NCBI GenBank assembly: GCA_020437105.1
Contig: JAGQWR010000006.1
Location: 1 to 34,663, forward strand
Length of the DNA stretch: 34,663 bases
Direction of reading: 5' to 3'
DNA from: Saprospiraceae bacterium
Lineage (GTDB): Bacteria > Bacteroidota > Bacteroidia > Chitinophagales > Saprospiraceae
Within the stretch, counting starts at the first letter, position 1; every line of letters starts with the position of its first letter. The notes below the pieces were generated by a model. The model was not told the origin of the DNA. It saw nothing but the letters and a program-made list of their open reading frames with translations, and ran no database searches. This document shows positions 8,133 through 16,587 of this stretch, piece after piece. The position numbers and the translations under genes were made by a program.

Positions 8133-10328
8133 ATGTGTGCAAAAGAAAAAGCCCAAGCTCCTGTGCGGGTTGAAAAAGAGCGCCAACAGTTTCGGGCCCT
8201 CCTTCTGGCCAACCCCAACTATTTTGGTAACCTGGAAAAAAGTCCGTTTAAAGCGGTCAAAAAGATCCAGTCCAATAGCAATTATGAATCCATTGGATGC
8301 GTCGGTTTTCAGCCCCAGTTCAATCGCCTGGAAGCGGTCGTTTTTATTAAGAACCCTTCCGGATATGGCGGTACTATCTGCTCCAACGGAACGCCCGAGT
8401 ATGTTCGTTTTTACATTTCCTGTGATAAGGGTAAAAGCTGGGATGACCTCGGTTTGAGCAGCTTTAGAGCTTATGATGTTCCGGAAGGAACAGCCGGTTC
8501 AAAACGATTAGAGTATGCTACATCCCTCCAGATTAATCCATCAAAAAGATGGTGTTTCCTGGAAAAAATCTGCCAGGTTCGGGCCATTCTTTCCTGGAAT
8601 CAGGCACCACCGGCCAATCAACCAAATTGGCAGCCTGTTTGGGGAGATGTGCATAATACTCATATCCAGATTGATCCAAGGAAATTCTTTTTGGTCAGCG
8701 ACCTGGTGCTCGATTCAAAAATTGAACTCAGCAAAGAGTTTCAGGCAGTAGTAGATCTGGATCAGGAAATTCCCGTAAAGGAGAAACCCGTTTTAAGCCT
8801 CCTGGATAAGTATGAGCTGTACAAAAAAGAGGAAGTTTCTCCAGCCCGATTTGCGATGCAGGAAATGCAGCAGTATGTCAGCAAAGCCCAGGTGGCAGAT
8901 GCCGGACTGAGTCAAACCTTTGCCCAAATAGGGATTAATGTGTCTGATTATCTGGACATTCTATATCCAAAAGATGGAAATGTATCCTATGAAGAACTGG
9001 AATGTGTAGGATACAATCCGAAACTGGAAACCCTGGTCGCTACCCTGCGCGTGAAAAAGTCCTCCGGATACCTTGGCAGCCTCTGCAAAGCAGGCAGCCG
9101 GGAGTATGTGACTTTCTACGCTGATTTCAACAATAATGGCTATTATGAAACTTGTCTGGGAACCACTTCTGTAGGGGTACACGACATTAAAAGTATGCCA
9201 AAAGAGGGGCTGGAATATGCTGCCTTTTTGCCTGTAAACTTTAGCAAACACAAGAAGCCTTGCGGCGAAGGACCTGTTGTGATTCCGATCCGTGCCATCC
9301 TTTCCTGGAATGTACCCGCACCTTGCTGGAATCCAAACCATGTGCCGGTTTATGGAAATCGGGAGGATACCCTGATTTGTCTGGAGCCCGGTGCTGTTTC
9401 CCAACCGGGTACCCATTTCCCAATCATTCAGACAGCGGGCAGCATGGATGTGGGCAGTATTAACGGCCTGGGTTATGCCAACGGCCCGGCGGCACTTGCC
9501 GGCTTTACAGCGGATGACAGCCCATTTGGCGGACAGGTAGTATTGACTGGTCACATTGGTAATACCACTGATTTTAGCGCGGGTGCAACCAAGCTTAAAT
9601 ACAAAGTGGAGATCAGTGAAAACAATGGTATCAGCTGGCAGCGTGTCGATAATAGCTTTACGCTCTATCGGGATCAGTTGCTGAATGGTATTTGGAGTGA
9701 TCTCCCTTCCGTTTTACAATCTGTAGATGTTGATGGATTCTATACCTATCAGGAAGATCTGGTAGGCGGACCCGGAAATGCCCAGATTTTCCCTGTCGGG
9801 AATGTGTTGGCGCGTTGGAATACAGGAACGTTGAGCGGCCGATGGATTGTGCGTATTATCGCTAAAAATCCGGTTACGAATCAGACCTGGTCAAGTAATG
9901 TAGTTGCTGTGCATTTGGATAATAAAAAACCGGATGTAGCTATTCAAATCACTTCAGGAGGTGGCGATTGTGCCGATTTCCGGGTAGGGGATGTCATTTC
10001 TGGTACCTACTCAGCATCAGATGCACATTTTAATGCGCTTACGCTGAAAATCCTTCCAACAACTATTAACGGCAATCCAAGTGGGGGCTCATTTACAGCG
10101 CCTGCACCATTGCCAGCAGGAAGCACGATGCCATTGAGTCGGCGTTATTCTGCCGGTGTACCAACAATAGGTGAAAATGGAAACTGGTCGCTGGATACCA
10201 CCGGTATGCGCCGCTGTGGATATGTCGTCGAGATCGGTGTTACGGATCGCGCGATTCTGAATAGTGGTGGCATTGGCCATTACGATCGGGCTACTGTTGG
10301 CTTGTGCCTGCGCAATCCAAATGAATGA
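8133..10328 (+). CDS. 731-aa protein with duplicated ~130-residue domain; function unknown
   Basis: No signal peptide or membrane segment (start MCAKEKAQAPVRVEKERQQF), so it is cytosolic or exported by an unusual route. Residues about 51-183 and 286-419 are copies of one domain. They share ECVGY/GCVGF, a SGYxGxxC turn, EYVxFY, LEYAxxLxxN and an invariant RAILSWN followed by W/N-rich PNxxPVxG. A third region from about 480 contains YKVEISENNGISWQRVDNS, and the C-terminal part is beta-sandwich-like with DKKPDVAIQITSGGGDC. The whole looks like an all-beta, multi-domain binding protein. It sits alone between two terminators, after the secreted pair and before the NACHT-AraC gene. I do not recognise a characterised family. 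Confidence 0.7.
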   Translation: MCAKEKAQAPVRVEKERQQFRALLLANPNYFGNLEKSPFKAVKKIQSNSNYESIGCVGFQPQFNRLEAVVFIKNPSGYGGTICSNGTPEYVRFYISCDKGKSWDDLGLSSFRAYDVPEGTAGSKRLEYATSLQINPSKRWCFLEKICQVRAILSWNQAPPANQPNWQPVWGDVHNTHIQIDPRKFFLVSDLVLDSKIELSKEFQAVVDLDQEIPVKEKPVLSLLDKYELYKKEEVSPARFAMQEMQQYVSKAQVADAGLSQTFAQIGINVSDYLDILYPKDGNVSYEELECVGYNPKLETLVATLRVKKSSGYLGSLCKAGSREYVTFYADFNNNGYYETCLGTTSVGVHDIKSMPKEGLEYAAFLPVNFSKHKKPCGEGPVVIPIRAILSWNVPAPCWNPNHVPVYGNREDTLICLEPGAVSQPGTHFPIIQTAGSMDVGSINGLGYANGPAALAGFTADDSPFGGQVVLTGHIGNTTDFSAGATKLKYKVEISENNGISWQRVDNSFTLYRDQLLNGIWSDLPSVLQSVDVDGFYTYQEDLVGGPGNAQIFPVGNVLARWNTGTLSGRWIVRIIAKNPVTNQTWSSNVVAVHLDNKKPDVAIQITSGGGDCADFRVGDVISGTYSASDAHFNALTLKILPTTINGNPSGGSFTAPAPLPAGSTMPLSRRYSAGVPTIGENGNWSLDTTGMRRCGYVVEIGVTDRAILNSGGIGHYDRATVGLCLRNPNE

Positions 10329-10361
10329 TTTTTTTAGAGATGATATGGTAAGTTCAAGTTT

Positions 10362-10389
10362 AAGCCCCCGCCAAAAGCGGGGGCTTTCT
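10362..10389 (+). terminator. rho-independent terminator after the 731-aa gene
   Basis: Ten-bp perfect stem AAGCCCCCGC (10362-10371) / GCGGGGGCTT (10377-10386) with loop CAAAA and a short T-rich tail. The repeat hairpin at 10390 begins immediately after it. Confidence 0.85.
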
Positions 10390-10424
10390 TATACCCAAAC
10401 GAAAGTAGTTTGCGCTTGGGTATA
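10390..10424. repeat. dispersed TATACCC repeat, hairpin copy (left flank of the NACHT gene)
   Basis: Begins with the 17-mer TATACCCAAACGAAAGT, identical to the left end of the full element at 13124, and ends with TTGGGTATA, forming an imperfect palindrome. It directly abuts the terminator of the upstream gene. Confidence 0.75.
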
Positions 10425-10548
10425 TAGGTATAAATACGCATTTTTAACCAGGTCCGGGGGCATCTAAAAACTATTGACTAATTTGGAAATTGAAGGTTAT
10501 TAAATAACCGGCAATTTTAATTCAGGTTTACAGAGATTAAGAAAATTG

Positions 10549-10575
10549 TACCCAAACCACTTTGATTCGGGTATA
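10549..10575. repeat. dispersed TATACCC repeat, inverted short copy upstream of the NACHT gene
   Basis: Starts TACCCAAACCACTTT and ends CGGGTATA. It matches the 19464 copy at 24 of 27 positions by eye. It lies 70 bases before the NACHT-AraC start codon and in inverted relation to the copy at 10390, so the 186-bp interval 10390-10575 may be a degenerate element. The remaining gap between the 731-aa and NACHT genes shows nothing else I can name. Confidence 0.65.
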
Positions 10576-10644
10576 TGCGACGTGAAACCTCCTTTTTAGG
10601 ATTTCTGGAAGCCTATTCCATGTGATTTTTCTTTATCCGGAACT

Positions 10645-12903
10645 ATGGACCCCATTTGGAATAGCTATCAAATTTTGGAAGGCAGCCTTTTTAGCAGAAT
10701 TCAAGAAAAGAACAAGGACTTCCAAAATTATACAGAATTAAAGGGTTGTATTTCTGGCTCAACGGAGCCGGTGCAGCTCTCTGAATTGATTGAATCCTGT
10801 ATTCAATCTTCTGCTCCTGGTATTGCCATTCTGGGCGATTTTGGAATGGGTAAATCCTGTTTTTTGGAATACCTATATACCCAAACAATGAAAAAGGGAA
10901 TAGAACAGAGAAGAGGGCCATTTCCTGTTTTATTATCTCTGGGGGATCTTGATGAGGCGAAGTTTGGAATTGATTGGATACTTGAACAGGTAAACAACCA
11001 ATTGGGCAGTTCTTTATCTGTTTCACAATTTTCTAAGTTGTGGAAAACCGATAAGGCGATCATTCTCCTGCTGGACGGTCTGGACGAGATACCGGATATA
11101 ATTAATCCGGAGATCAGAAATCGAACCCTGAAAAAATTGGGCCAACTTTCGCGGGATCAGGGAAAACTTCTTATTACAGCACGAAGAAGCTTTTTTGCAG
11201 GTTCTCATATCGAGGAATCAGAGTTGGAGGGTTTTTCCAGGATTTATATCCAACCGCTTTCGGAAGATCAAATACAGGCCGTTTCCGAAGCTTATTTCTA
11301 TCATAAAAGAGAGGTAAATCATGTCGCCGGGTTTTACCAAATGCTGGAGTCGGAGTCCGCAATAGGCGAGCTGGCTGAACGGCCCATTTTTTTATTATTT
11401 CTGCTGAAGGTTTACAGCGATAATCCGGATGTGGTGGTCAAAAATCCTGCAGATTTATACAAACGCTTTGTTGAAAGTACCTTTTCAAAAGAGGTGATCC
11501 GCCGGGAGTCCAAATTGAATGCGGAGATTTTGACCCGATTCATGGAGGCCATTGCCCTGGAACAATTTTATACAGGGACGTACTCAATCACCCGCACTTT
11601 GTTGGAGCATATTATTCAGAATTGGTCTGAGAAGTATGAAATAAATGTCCAAACCATGGGCCCGGCTCAAATTCTGGGAGAAGTACGGAGCCTGCTGGAT
11701 CGTAAGGATATGGATCGATTTTCGTTTATGCATGCCTCGGTGCGCGATTTTTTTGTAGCCAAAAAGCTGGCAAATGAAATTATCAGTGGTACAGCAGAAA
11801 GTTTTGACAAGCGGGCTCTTTTAGAGGAAATCTTTGAGTTTATTCTTCAAATTTTAAAAAACGAAAGGAAGTTTGAACGCCTGTATGAAGTGCATCTGGA
11901 CGAGTCAATTAGTCCGATTGCCCGGGGAAATATGATCCCTATGTTGCGGAAGGCCGGCGGAGAGGAAACGAAAACCATCGATGTGTTTTTTAAAAACCTG
12001 TTAAACGACCCAAGCGCATTGCTTCGGTATATGAGTGGATATTCCCTTCAGACTTTTAAGTTTTCTTCCTGGAATGTTCGTAAAAGAAAAGAACAGGTTG
12101 AAATGCTTCAGAGCAGATATGGGGTAGAACCTAATTCTCTGGTACGCGCCCAGTTAGCGCTACTTATCCGCAAGCTTATGCCTGGTCTTAACAAACAATC
12201 CTATCCGGAGTTGTCGTTCCACTTTCCTTTTGATTCAAATAGTGTCAAAGAGATTATGGTGCATCCACCGGATAATCCTAGAATAGATCTGGCTTACGAA
12301 CGAATTATCGTGCTGGGTAAAGCGCCCGTTGAAATCATTAAAGAGTCAATTCGGATATTGACCTTATATACCCGCTTGGAAAACAGGGAAGAGGATATCC
12401 TGCGAGTAAGAGGGGTGATTGAGCATTTTCAAACCGGGTTCTTAGGCCCGCACACAAGCGAATTAACAGCATGGGCCATTTCTATTTTAAGTGAATCAGG
12501 AGCATATAACCCGGATGCAGTAAAATTGGTTTCTGAGGTCGAAGAACCGCTTCATTTGACAGCGGAAAAGCGAGACTGGAATGAGCGCCTGAAGATCGTT
12601 CTGGAGGCTAATTTTGCGGATCAAAAGTTTTCTGTTCCGGAATTTGCGAAAGCAATGCAAGGCGGTTCGCTTAGTACGTTTAGGCGCAAATTCAAAAAAA
12701 ATGTGGCTGGTGAAGATACCCCGCAAAGCTGTCTGCTCAATTATCGCCTGGAAAAGGCCAAAGAATATTTAAAGAAGGGCCTCTATCCTTCGGTATTTGA
12801 GGTTTCAAGGAATGTCGGATTTAATGATCATGCGCACTTTTCCAAATCCTTTAAGGATAAATTTGGGGTCCCGCCAAGCAAGTACTTATGGCGACGAAAA
12901 TGA
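10645..12903 (+). CDS. NACHT-type STAND ATPase fused to a C-terminal AraC-family HTH domain
   Basis: A 752-residue cytosolic regulator. The NACHT domain has Walker A GDFGMGKS at 64-71, Walker B LLLDGLDE at 141-148 with the small residue after the first acid that is typical of NACHT, and a sensor-1 strand LLITARRSFF at 175-184. The winged and helical NACHT region follows (LAERPIFLLFLLKVY, then FMHASVRDFFVAKKLA). About 390-640 is helical and repeat-like, a plausible sensor. About 650-752 is a clear AraC/XylS DNA-binding domain (NYRLEKAKEYLKKGLYPS, GFNDHAHFSKSFKDKFGVPP). STAND ATPases act as ligand-triggered switches; bacterial NACHT proteins include anti-phage sensors, but those usually carry effector domains, whereas an HTH suggests transcriptional output. 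Repeats flank the gene on both sides and a terminator follows. The target genes are unknown. Confidence 0.88.
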   Translation: MDPIWNSYQILEGSLFSRIQEKNKDFQNYTELKGCISGSTEPVQLSELIESCIQSSAPGIAILGDFGMGKSCFLEYLYTQTMKKGIEQRRGPFPVLLSLGDLDEAKFGIDWILEQVNNQLGSSLSVSQFSKLWKTDKAIILLLDGLDEIPDIINPEIRNRTLKKLGQLSRDQGKLLITARRSFFAGSHIEESELEGFSRIYIQPLSEDQIQAVSEAYFYHKREVNHVAGFYQMLESESAIGELAERPIFLLFLLKVYSDNPDVVVKNPADLYKRFVESTFSKEVIRRESKLNAEILTRFMEAIALEQFYTGTYSITRTLLEHIIQNWSEKYEINVQTMGPAQILGEVRSLLDRKDMDRFSFMHASVRDFFVAKKLANEIISGTAESFDKRALLEEIFEFILQILKNERKFERLYEVHLDESISPIARGNMIPMLRKAGGEETKTIDVFFKNLLNDPSALLRYMSGYSLQTFKFSSWNVRKRKEQVEMLQSRYGVEPNSLVRAQLALLIRKLMPGLNKQSYPELSFHFPFDSNSVKEIMVHPPDNPRIDLAYERIIVLGKAPVEIIKESIRILTLYTRLENREEDILRVRGVIEHFQTGFLGPHTSELTAWAISILSESGAYNPDAVKLVSEVEEPLHLTAEKRDWNERLKIVLEANFADQKFSVPEFAKAMQGGSLSTFRRKFKKNVAGEDTPQSCLLNYRLEKAKEYLKKGLYPSVFEVSRNVGFNDHAHFSKSFKDKFGVPPSKYLWRRK

Positions 12904-13087
12904 ATCAGCCTACCTGGTACCTATTGATTTTCGAGCAGGATTTGGGGTAATCTTCCAAAGTATTGGTCATTTTGAGCAAAATTTGGAGAGTAGTATGGAA
13001 GGGGGTAAATTAATGGAGTAAACAAAAAAAAACACTCTGTTTAACCCCAATAACCAGCAAAATACCTAATCTCTCTGTAAATCTAAA

Positions 13088-13121
13088 GTGCCCCGGCTGT
13101 CCAGCTTCGGGGCGCTTTTTT
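13088..13121 (+). terminator. rho-independent terminator after the NACHT-AraC gene
   Basis: GTGCCCCG (13088-13095) pairs with CGGGGCGC (13108-13115), with an inner GCT/AGC helix, followed by TTTTTT at 13116-13121. The 185 bases between the stop codon and this stem hold nothing recognisable. The repeat element at 13124 starts two bases after the T-tract. Confidence 0.85.
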
Positions 13122-13123
13122 GT

Positions 13124-13284
13124 TATACCCAAACGAAAGTGGTTTGGGAAATTTTAGCAACTTTATTTTTTTGGCCTACAAGGCAAAAAACGCAGGCATA
13201 GCCTTAGCTATGGCGAGTATTTTTAACGAAGTAGGACGTAAAAAGAAAAAGATAAAAAGCCCTAATTACTTTCGTTTGGGTATA
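13124..13284. mobile_element. 161-bp MITE-like element with perfect 17-bp inverted ends and an internal hairpin
   Basis: The left end TATACCCAAACGAAAGT (13124-13140) and right end ACTTTCGTTTGGGTATA (13268-13284) are exact reverse complements. The left end also folds by itself: CCCAAAC, a 7-base loop, then GTTTGGG. The interior holds a hairpin with GCATAGC (about 13195-13201), loop CTTA and GCTATGGC (to 13213). The same layout recurs at 34540 at the right edge of the window. No coding capacity. Outer TA dinucleotides would fit a TA target duplication as used by IS630/mariner-type transposases, but no transposase is present here, so mobility is inferred. Confidence 0.7.
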
Positions 13285-13286
13285 TC

Positions 13287-14540
13287 TTAATGTTGACCCT
13301 GAAAAAACACGGCTCCGGCTAATTTATGAAATTCAAACAAGATATTCATCTTGCTTTTATCTGAAAGCTGGGTCATGAAAATTCCAATTCGCTCTTCTTT
13401 TGGATTTACAAAGAAATAGGTGAAGGCACCTCCGGGCCAAAAATAATCGCCACTGGATCCAATACCTGTTTCCGGGAGCATTACACCAAAGCCCAGGCCA
13501 AAACCCCAACCGGGTAAAGGCTGTCCGCCTACACTAATAGGCAGGATATCTTCTGTCAACATATTTTGGGTCATTAAAGCAATCGTTTCTTCCTTCAGGA
13601 TACGGACACCATCTAACACCCCGTTCTGAAGCAACATTTTCGTAAAACGATAATAATCAGCCAGGGTAGATGTGAGTCCGCCATTGCCCCGGGGAAAATA
13701 AGTTCCATCGGTGTACGGGCTTTCTTCCGGAGAATCCAGGACCTGTAATTTTCCTTCCGGATTGATACTATAAAGAGCTGCAAAATTGTCGATTTTATCT
13801 GCTGGAACCTGGAATCGGGTGTTGGGCATATTTAAGGGATCAAAAATGTATTCTTGAAAAAACACGTCAATGGTTTTTCCGGATACCTGTTCAACGACGT
13901 AGGCCAACACATCGGTACTGTAACTATATGCCCAATCTGTACCGGGTTGAAAAGCCAGTGGAATACCCGCCAGTGTTTCAACAAGCTCCTCTAAGTCTTT
14001 CGGCTTTTTTTCAGCCACGGTCTTCGCACAAAATTGGCCGGCAGGAGAAGCATCATATCCACTGCTTAAGCCTCCGGTATGCGACAATAATTGCCGGATA
14101 GTTGGCCGACTGGCTGGTGAAATTCTTTCTGTCCCGGATAGATAAACCTGTATGGATTCAAAGGCCGGAATGTACTTTTCTATAGGGTCGTCAAGGTCAA
14201 TTTTTCCTTGTTCAACCAACATCATTATCGCCACGCTGGTAATTGGTTTGGTCATAGATGCCAACCTGAAAATGGTGTTTTCTGAAACAGGTATCTGCTT
14301 TTCCAGGTTTTGAAATCCATAAAAATCCTGTTTCTGTGCTGTACCCTGATGGACCAATATGGCAGTTCCGGCCAAAATTCCTTCGTTTACATATTTGTGA
14401 AAATGATCTTTCAATTGATCGAATGCAGCTACGTCGGAATTGGCAAGCGGGTTTTCGAATAGCGCCGCGGGGCTGTCCTGCCCAAATAAAAAGCATGGCA
14501 AAATCAAAAGTGTACAAAGTGGCAGGAGAAGCTTTTTCAT
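13287..14540 (-). CDS. secreted serine hydrolase, beta-lactamase (class C / esterase) fold
   Basis: A 417-residue exported hydrolase. The signal peptide MKKLLLPLCTLLILPCFLFGQ is followed by a beta-lactamase/transpeptidase fold. The SxxK catalytic motif is SMTK at residues 95-98 (FRLASMTKPITSVAIMM), and the second motif is a YSYS sequence in WAYSYSTDVLAYVVE, with Tyr as the likely general base. GWGFGLGFGVM and SGDYFWPGGAFTYFF further on match the EstB/penicillin-binding-protein-like group that often acts on esters rather than on beta-lactams. The substrate cannot be predicted. Its stop codon lies three bases from the repeat element at 13124-13284, and it is divergent from the GlxA-type regulator gene. 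Confidence 0.85.
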   Translation of the reverse strand: MKKLLLPLCTLLILPCFLFGQDSPAALFENPLANSDVAAFDQLKDHFHKYVNEGILAGTAILVHQGTAQKQDFYGFQNLEKQIPVSENTIFRLASMTKPITSVAIMMLVEQGKIDLDDPIEKYIPAFESIQVYLSGTERISPASRPTIRQLLSHTGGLSSGYDASPAGQFCAKTVAEKKPKDLEELVETLAGIPLAFQPGTDWAYSYSTDVLAYVVEQVSGKTIDVFFQEYIFDPLNMPNTRFQVPADKIDNFAALYSINPEGKLQVLDSPEESPYTDGTYFPRGNGGLTSTLADYYRFTKMLLQNGVLDGVRILKEETIALMTQNMLTEDILPISVGGQPLPGWGFGLGFGVMLPETGIGSSGDYFWPGGAFTYFFVNPKEERIGIFMTQLSDKSKMNILFEFHKLAGAVFFQGQH

Positions 14541-14599
14541 TTTCTGTCGATCGGTTGGTAAAGAAGGTAAAGGTATCGGTCACATAGATGTCTCGAAAC

Positions 14600-14613
14600 T
14601 GGCATTTTTGCCA
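14600..14613. promoter_or_regulatory. short palindrome in the divergent regulator/hydrolase promoter region
   Basis: TGGCATTTTTGCCA: 5-bp arms TGGCA/TGCCA around TTTT, lying between the divergent hydrolase gene (start 14540) and the GlxA-type regulator gene (start 14713). A candidate operator, perhaps for the adjacent regulator. This is inference from position only. Confidence 0.25.
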
Positions 14614-14712
14614 TTGTGTAGGGGTATTTGTGCCAAACTGGATAATCAGGCTTGCAGGAAAGGCTGAAAATTCTCAACTTGGATGTACAACAGTACTTAG
14701 TGGAGGAAGCGT

Positions 14713-15687
14713 ATGAAACGAATAGCTTTGCTCGTGCCCAAAGGAGATGTAATGCCTAATGCTGTTATCGGGGCTTATTTCCTGTTAACACAGGCCAATT
14801 ATTTTTTAATGCTTCAGGGCAGGGAGCCGATCTTTGAAATAAAAATTCTGGGATATAAGAAGCACATGCTTTTGTATGATGGGAGTTTTTCGGTTAAGAC
14901 CGATAGTTTTAAAAAAGCAGAACAGGTATTTGACCTTATACTGGTACCCGGATTTACCTGTGAAATGGAGGAGCCAATTCGGTTAAACCGGAAAATGATC
15001 GAATGGATGAAAATACAACATCTCCAGCATGGGAGTGAGTTGGCGAGTATGTGTACGGGAGGTTTTTTACTGGCATCTACCGGATTGCTCCGTGGCAAGG
15101 CTTGTACCTTACATTGGGCCTTTGAGTCATCCTTCCGGAAAATGTTTCCGGATGTGGATTTTCAAAGTGATTCAATTACCACAGATGATAATGGGATATA
15201 CACCAGTGGCGGCGCGTATTCTTCCCTAAACCTAATATTGTATTTAATTGAAAAATTTGGAAGCAAGGATATCGCGCTGATGGTCTCCCGATTTTTTCAA
15301 TTGGATCACAATCGAAAATCCCAAAAACCATTTGTGATTTTTAATCAGCAAAAAGTACATGCTGATTTGGAGATCCAACAGTCGCAAGAGTATATAGAAA
15401 AACACTTTTCAAAGCCGATTACCGTCAGTGATCTGGCAGGTTCTTTTTCGATAAGCCGCCGCAATTTTATCCGCCGATTTAAATCAGCAACTGGAAATAC
15501 GCCAAGTGAATACATCCAGCGTGTTCGCATTGAAGCGGCAAAAAGACTCATTGAAAGCTCCTCTATCAGAATGGGAGAGCTGGGTCCCCAAACGGGGTAT
15601 CGAGACGATAAATCCTTTAGAATCATTTTTAAAAAGCATACAGGTTTCTCGCCCTCTGAGTACAAACGTCGCTTTGGCAGAGTATAA
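14713..15687 (+). CDS. GlxA-family transcriptional regulator (DJ-1/PfpI-like domain plus AraC HTH)
   Basis: A 324-residue regulator. Residues 1 to about 190 form a DJ-1/PfpI (class I glutamine amidotransferase-like) domain, starting MKRIALLVPKGDVMPNAV, with the nucleophile-elbow sequence SMCTGGFLLASTG carrying the conserved cysteine at about 113. Residues about 220-324 are an AraC-type double HTH (ITVSDLAGSFSISRRNFIRR, TPSEYIQRVRIEAAKRL, GYRDDKSFRIIFKKHTGFSP). Members regulate diverse catabolic or stress genes; the amidotransferase-like part is usually a sensor and not an enzyme. The gene is divergent from the serine hydrolase gene and may control it. It ends eight bases before the convergent outer-membrane protein gene. 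Confidence 0.88.
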   Translation: MKRIALLVPKGDVMPNAVIGAYFLLTQANYFLMLQGREPIFEIKILGYKKHMLLYDGSFSVKTDSFKKAEQVFDLILVPGFTCEMEEPIRLNRKMIEWMKIQHLQHGSELASMCTGGFLLASTGLLRGKACTLHWAFESSFRKMFPDVDFQSDSITTDDNGIYTSGGAYSSLNLILYLIEKFGSKDIALMVSRFFQLDHNRKSQKPFVIFNQQKVHADLEIQQSQEYIEKHFSKPITVSDLAGSFSISRRNFIRRFKSATGNTPSEYIQRVRIEAAKRLIESSSIRMGELGPQTGYRDDKSFRIIFKKHTGFSPSEYKRRFGRV

Positions 15688-15695
15688 CCAGCACT

Positions 15696-16565
15696 TTACT
15701 TCAACTGATAAAAAACGCCAACAGAGTAAGACGGGGCAGCGAAAATAATTCGGCCACTAAGTGCAAATCCGGCGGAAGCCGAGACACCCCATTTATCATT
15801 AATGTTATAGGCTAATTCCGGAGAAAGTGAAAGGTATTCGCTATTGTTGGCAAATACGCTGGTGCTGTTGATCGCCAGATTCGGGTCTCCGTTTTGGAAA
15901 GAACGAACACCTGTGAGTCGCCCGATCGCCCAGATTTTTTTGTTGAACAGGTTTAATCCCAATTCTGCTCCATATCGAAATTCATCCGAGAAGCCATTAG
16001 ACCGGTTGTTGAATCCCGTGTAAATATTCGCGTAAGCAGGAACCTTGCCCAGCTTAAATCCGGTACCTGCGTCCAGCTTTAAAAATTGATTGAATTCTCC
16101 GTCGCCAGTTTGTAAAATCCCCGTGCTGCCACCATCCGGATTTCCGGTTGGGAGACCCAGTATTAGCGTGGCGCTCAGTGCTACCGGTTTGCCTACTATC
16201 AGGCCATAGGTAATGCCCAGGTCCAGGTCTCCAAAAGAATTCACCGCTTCTCCGGGAATTAATATATCTCCGGTCGTAGCAGAAACCGAATTATTAAAAT
16301 AGGTGCGGCTAAATAAAGGGACATTCAATACCCCGGTAATTCGATCCGTAAATCCGTACTCTCCATAAAAACTGGTATTAAAAATACCGGTGGTTACATT
16401 GGGATCGATCAAACCGATGTCGGTATAGTGCCGGTCTGAAACGACCCACCATTCGTATAACTTAAAGTAACCCTGGCCTTTCGGTTGAGGCCAGCCTCCT
16501 CCGGCATGAAGGGTATGGATGGCGCAAAAAAGGACTGCAAAAACTATAGATAAGACAGATTTCAT
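15696..16565 (-). CDS. probable outer-membrane beta-barrel protein (phenol-degradation MetA-like superfamily)
   Basis: A 289-residue exported protein. The signal peptide ends at about HAGGGWPQPKGQGYFKLYEWW. The mature chain alternates short beta-strands with tight turns (GEYGFTDRITGVLNVPLF, DLDLGITYGLIVGKPVALSA, LILGLPTGNPDGG) and closes with YSVGVFYQLK. This pattern is common to the loosely defined 'putative MetA-pathway of phenol degradation' barrels, which are mostly uncharacterised porin-like proteins. It is the second gene of an apparent operon, 22 bases after the Ig-like lipoprotein gene. Substrate or partner unknown. Confidence 0.7.
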   Translation of the reverse strand: MKSVLSIVFAVLFCAIHTLHAGGGWPQPKGQGYFKLYEWWVVSDRHYTDIGLIDPNVTTGIFNTSFYGEYGFTDRITGVLNVPLFSRTYFNNSVSATTGDILIPGEAVNSFGDLDLGITYGLIVGKPVALSATLILGLPTGNPDGGSTGILQTGDGEFNQFLKLDAGTGFKLGKVPAYANIYTGFNNRSNGFSDEFRYGAELGLNLFNKKIWAIGRLTGVRSFQNGDPNLAINSTSVFANNSEYLSLSPELAYNINDKWGVSASAGFALSGRIIFAAPSYSVGVFYQLK

Positions 16566-16587
16566 TTGTATTGGATTTTATAATAAC

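Noticed and set aside
10873..10887. TATACCCAAACAATG resembling the repeat end inside the NACHT gene
   Set aside because: It is part of the coding sequence near Walker A (encodes YTQTM); only 11 bases match and there is no partner arm, so it is probably chance.
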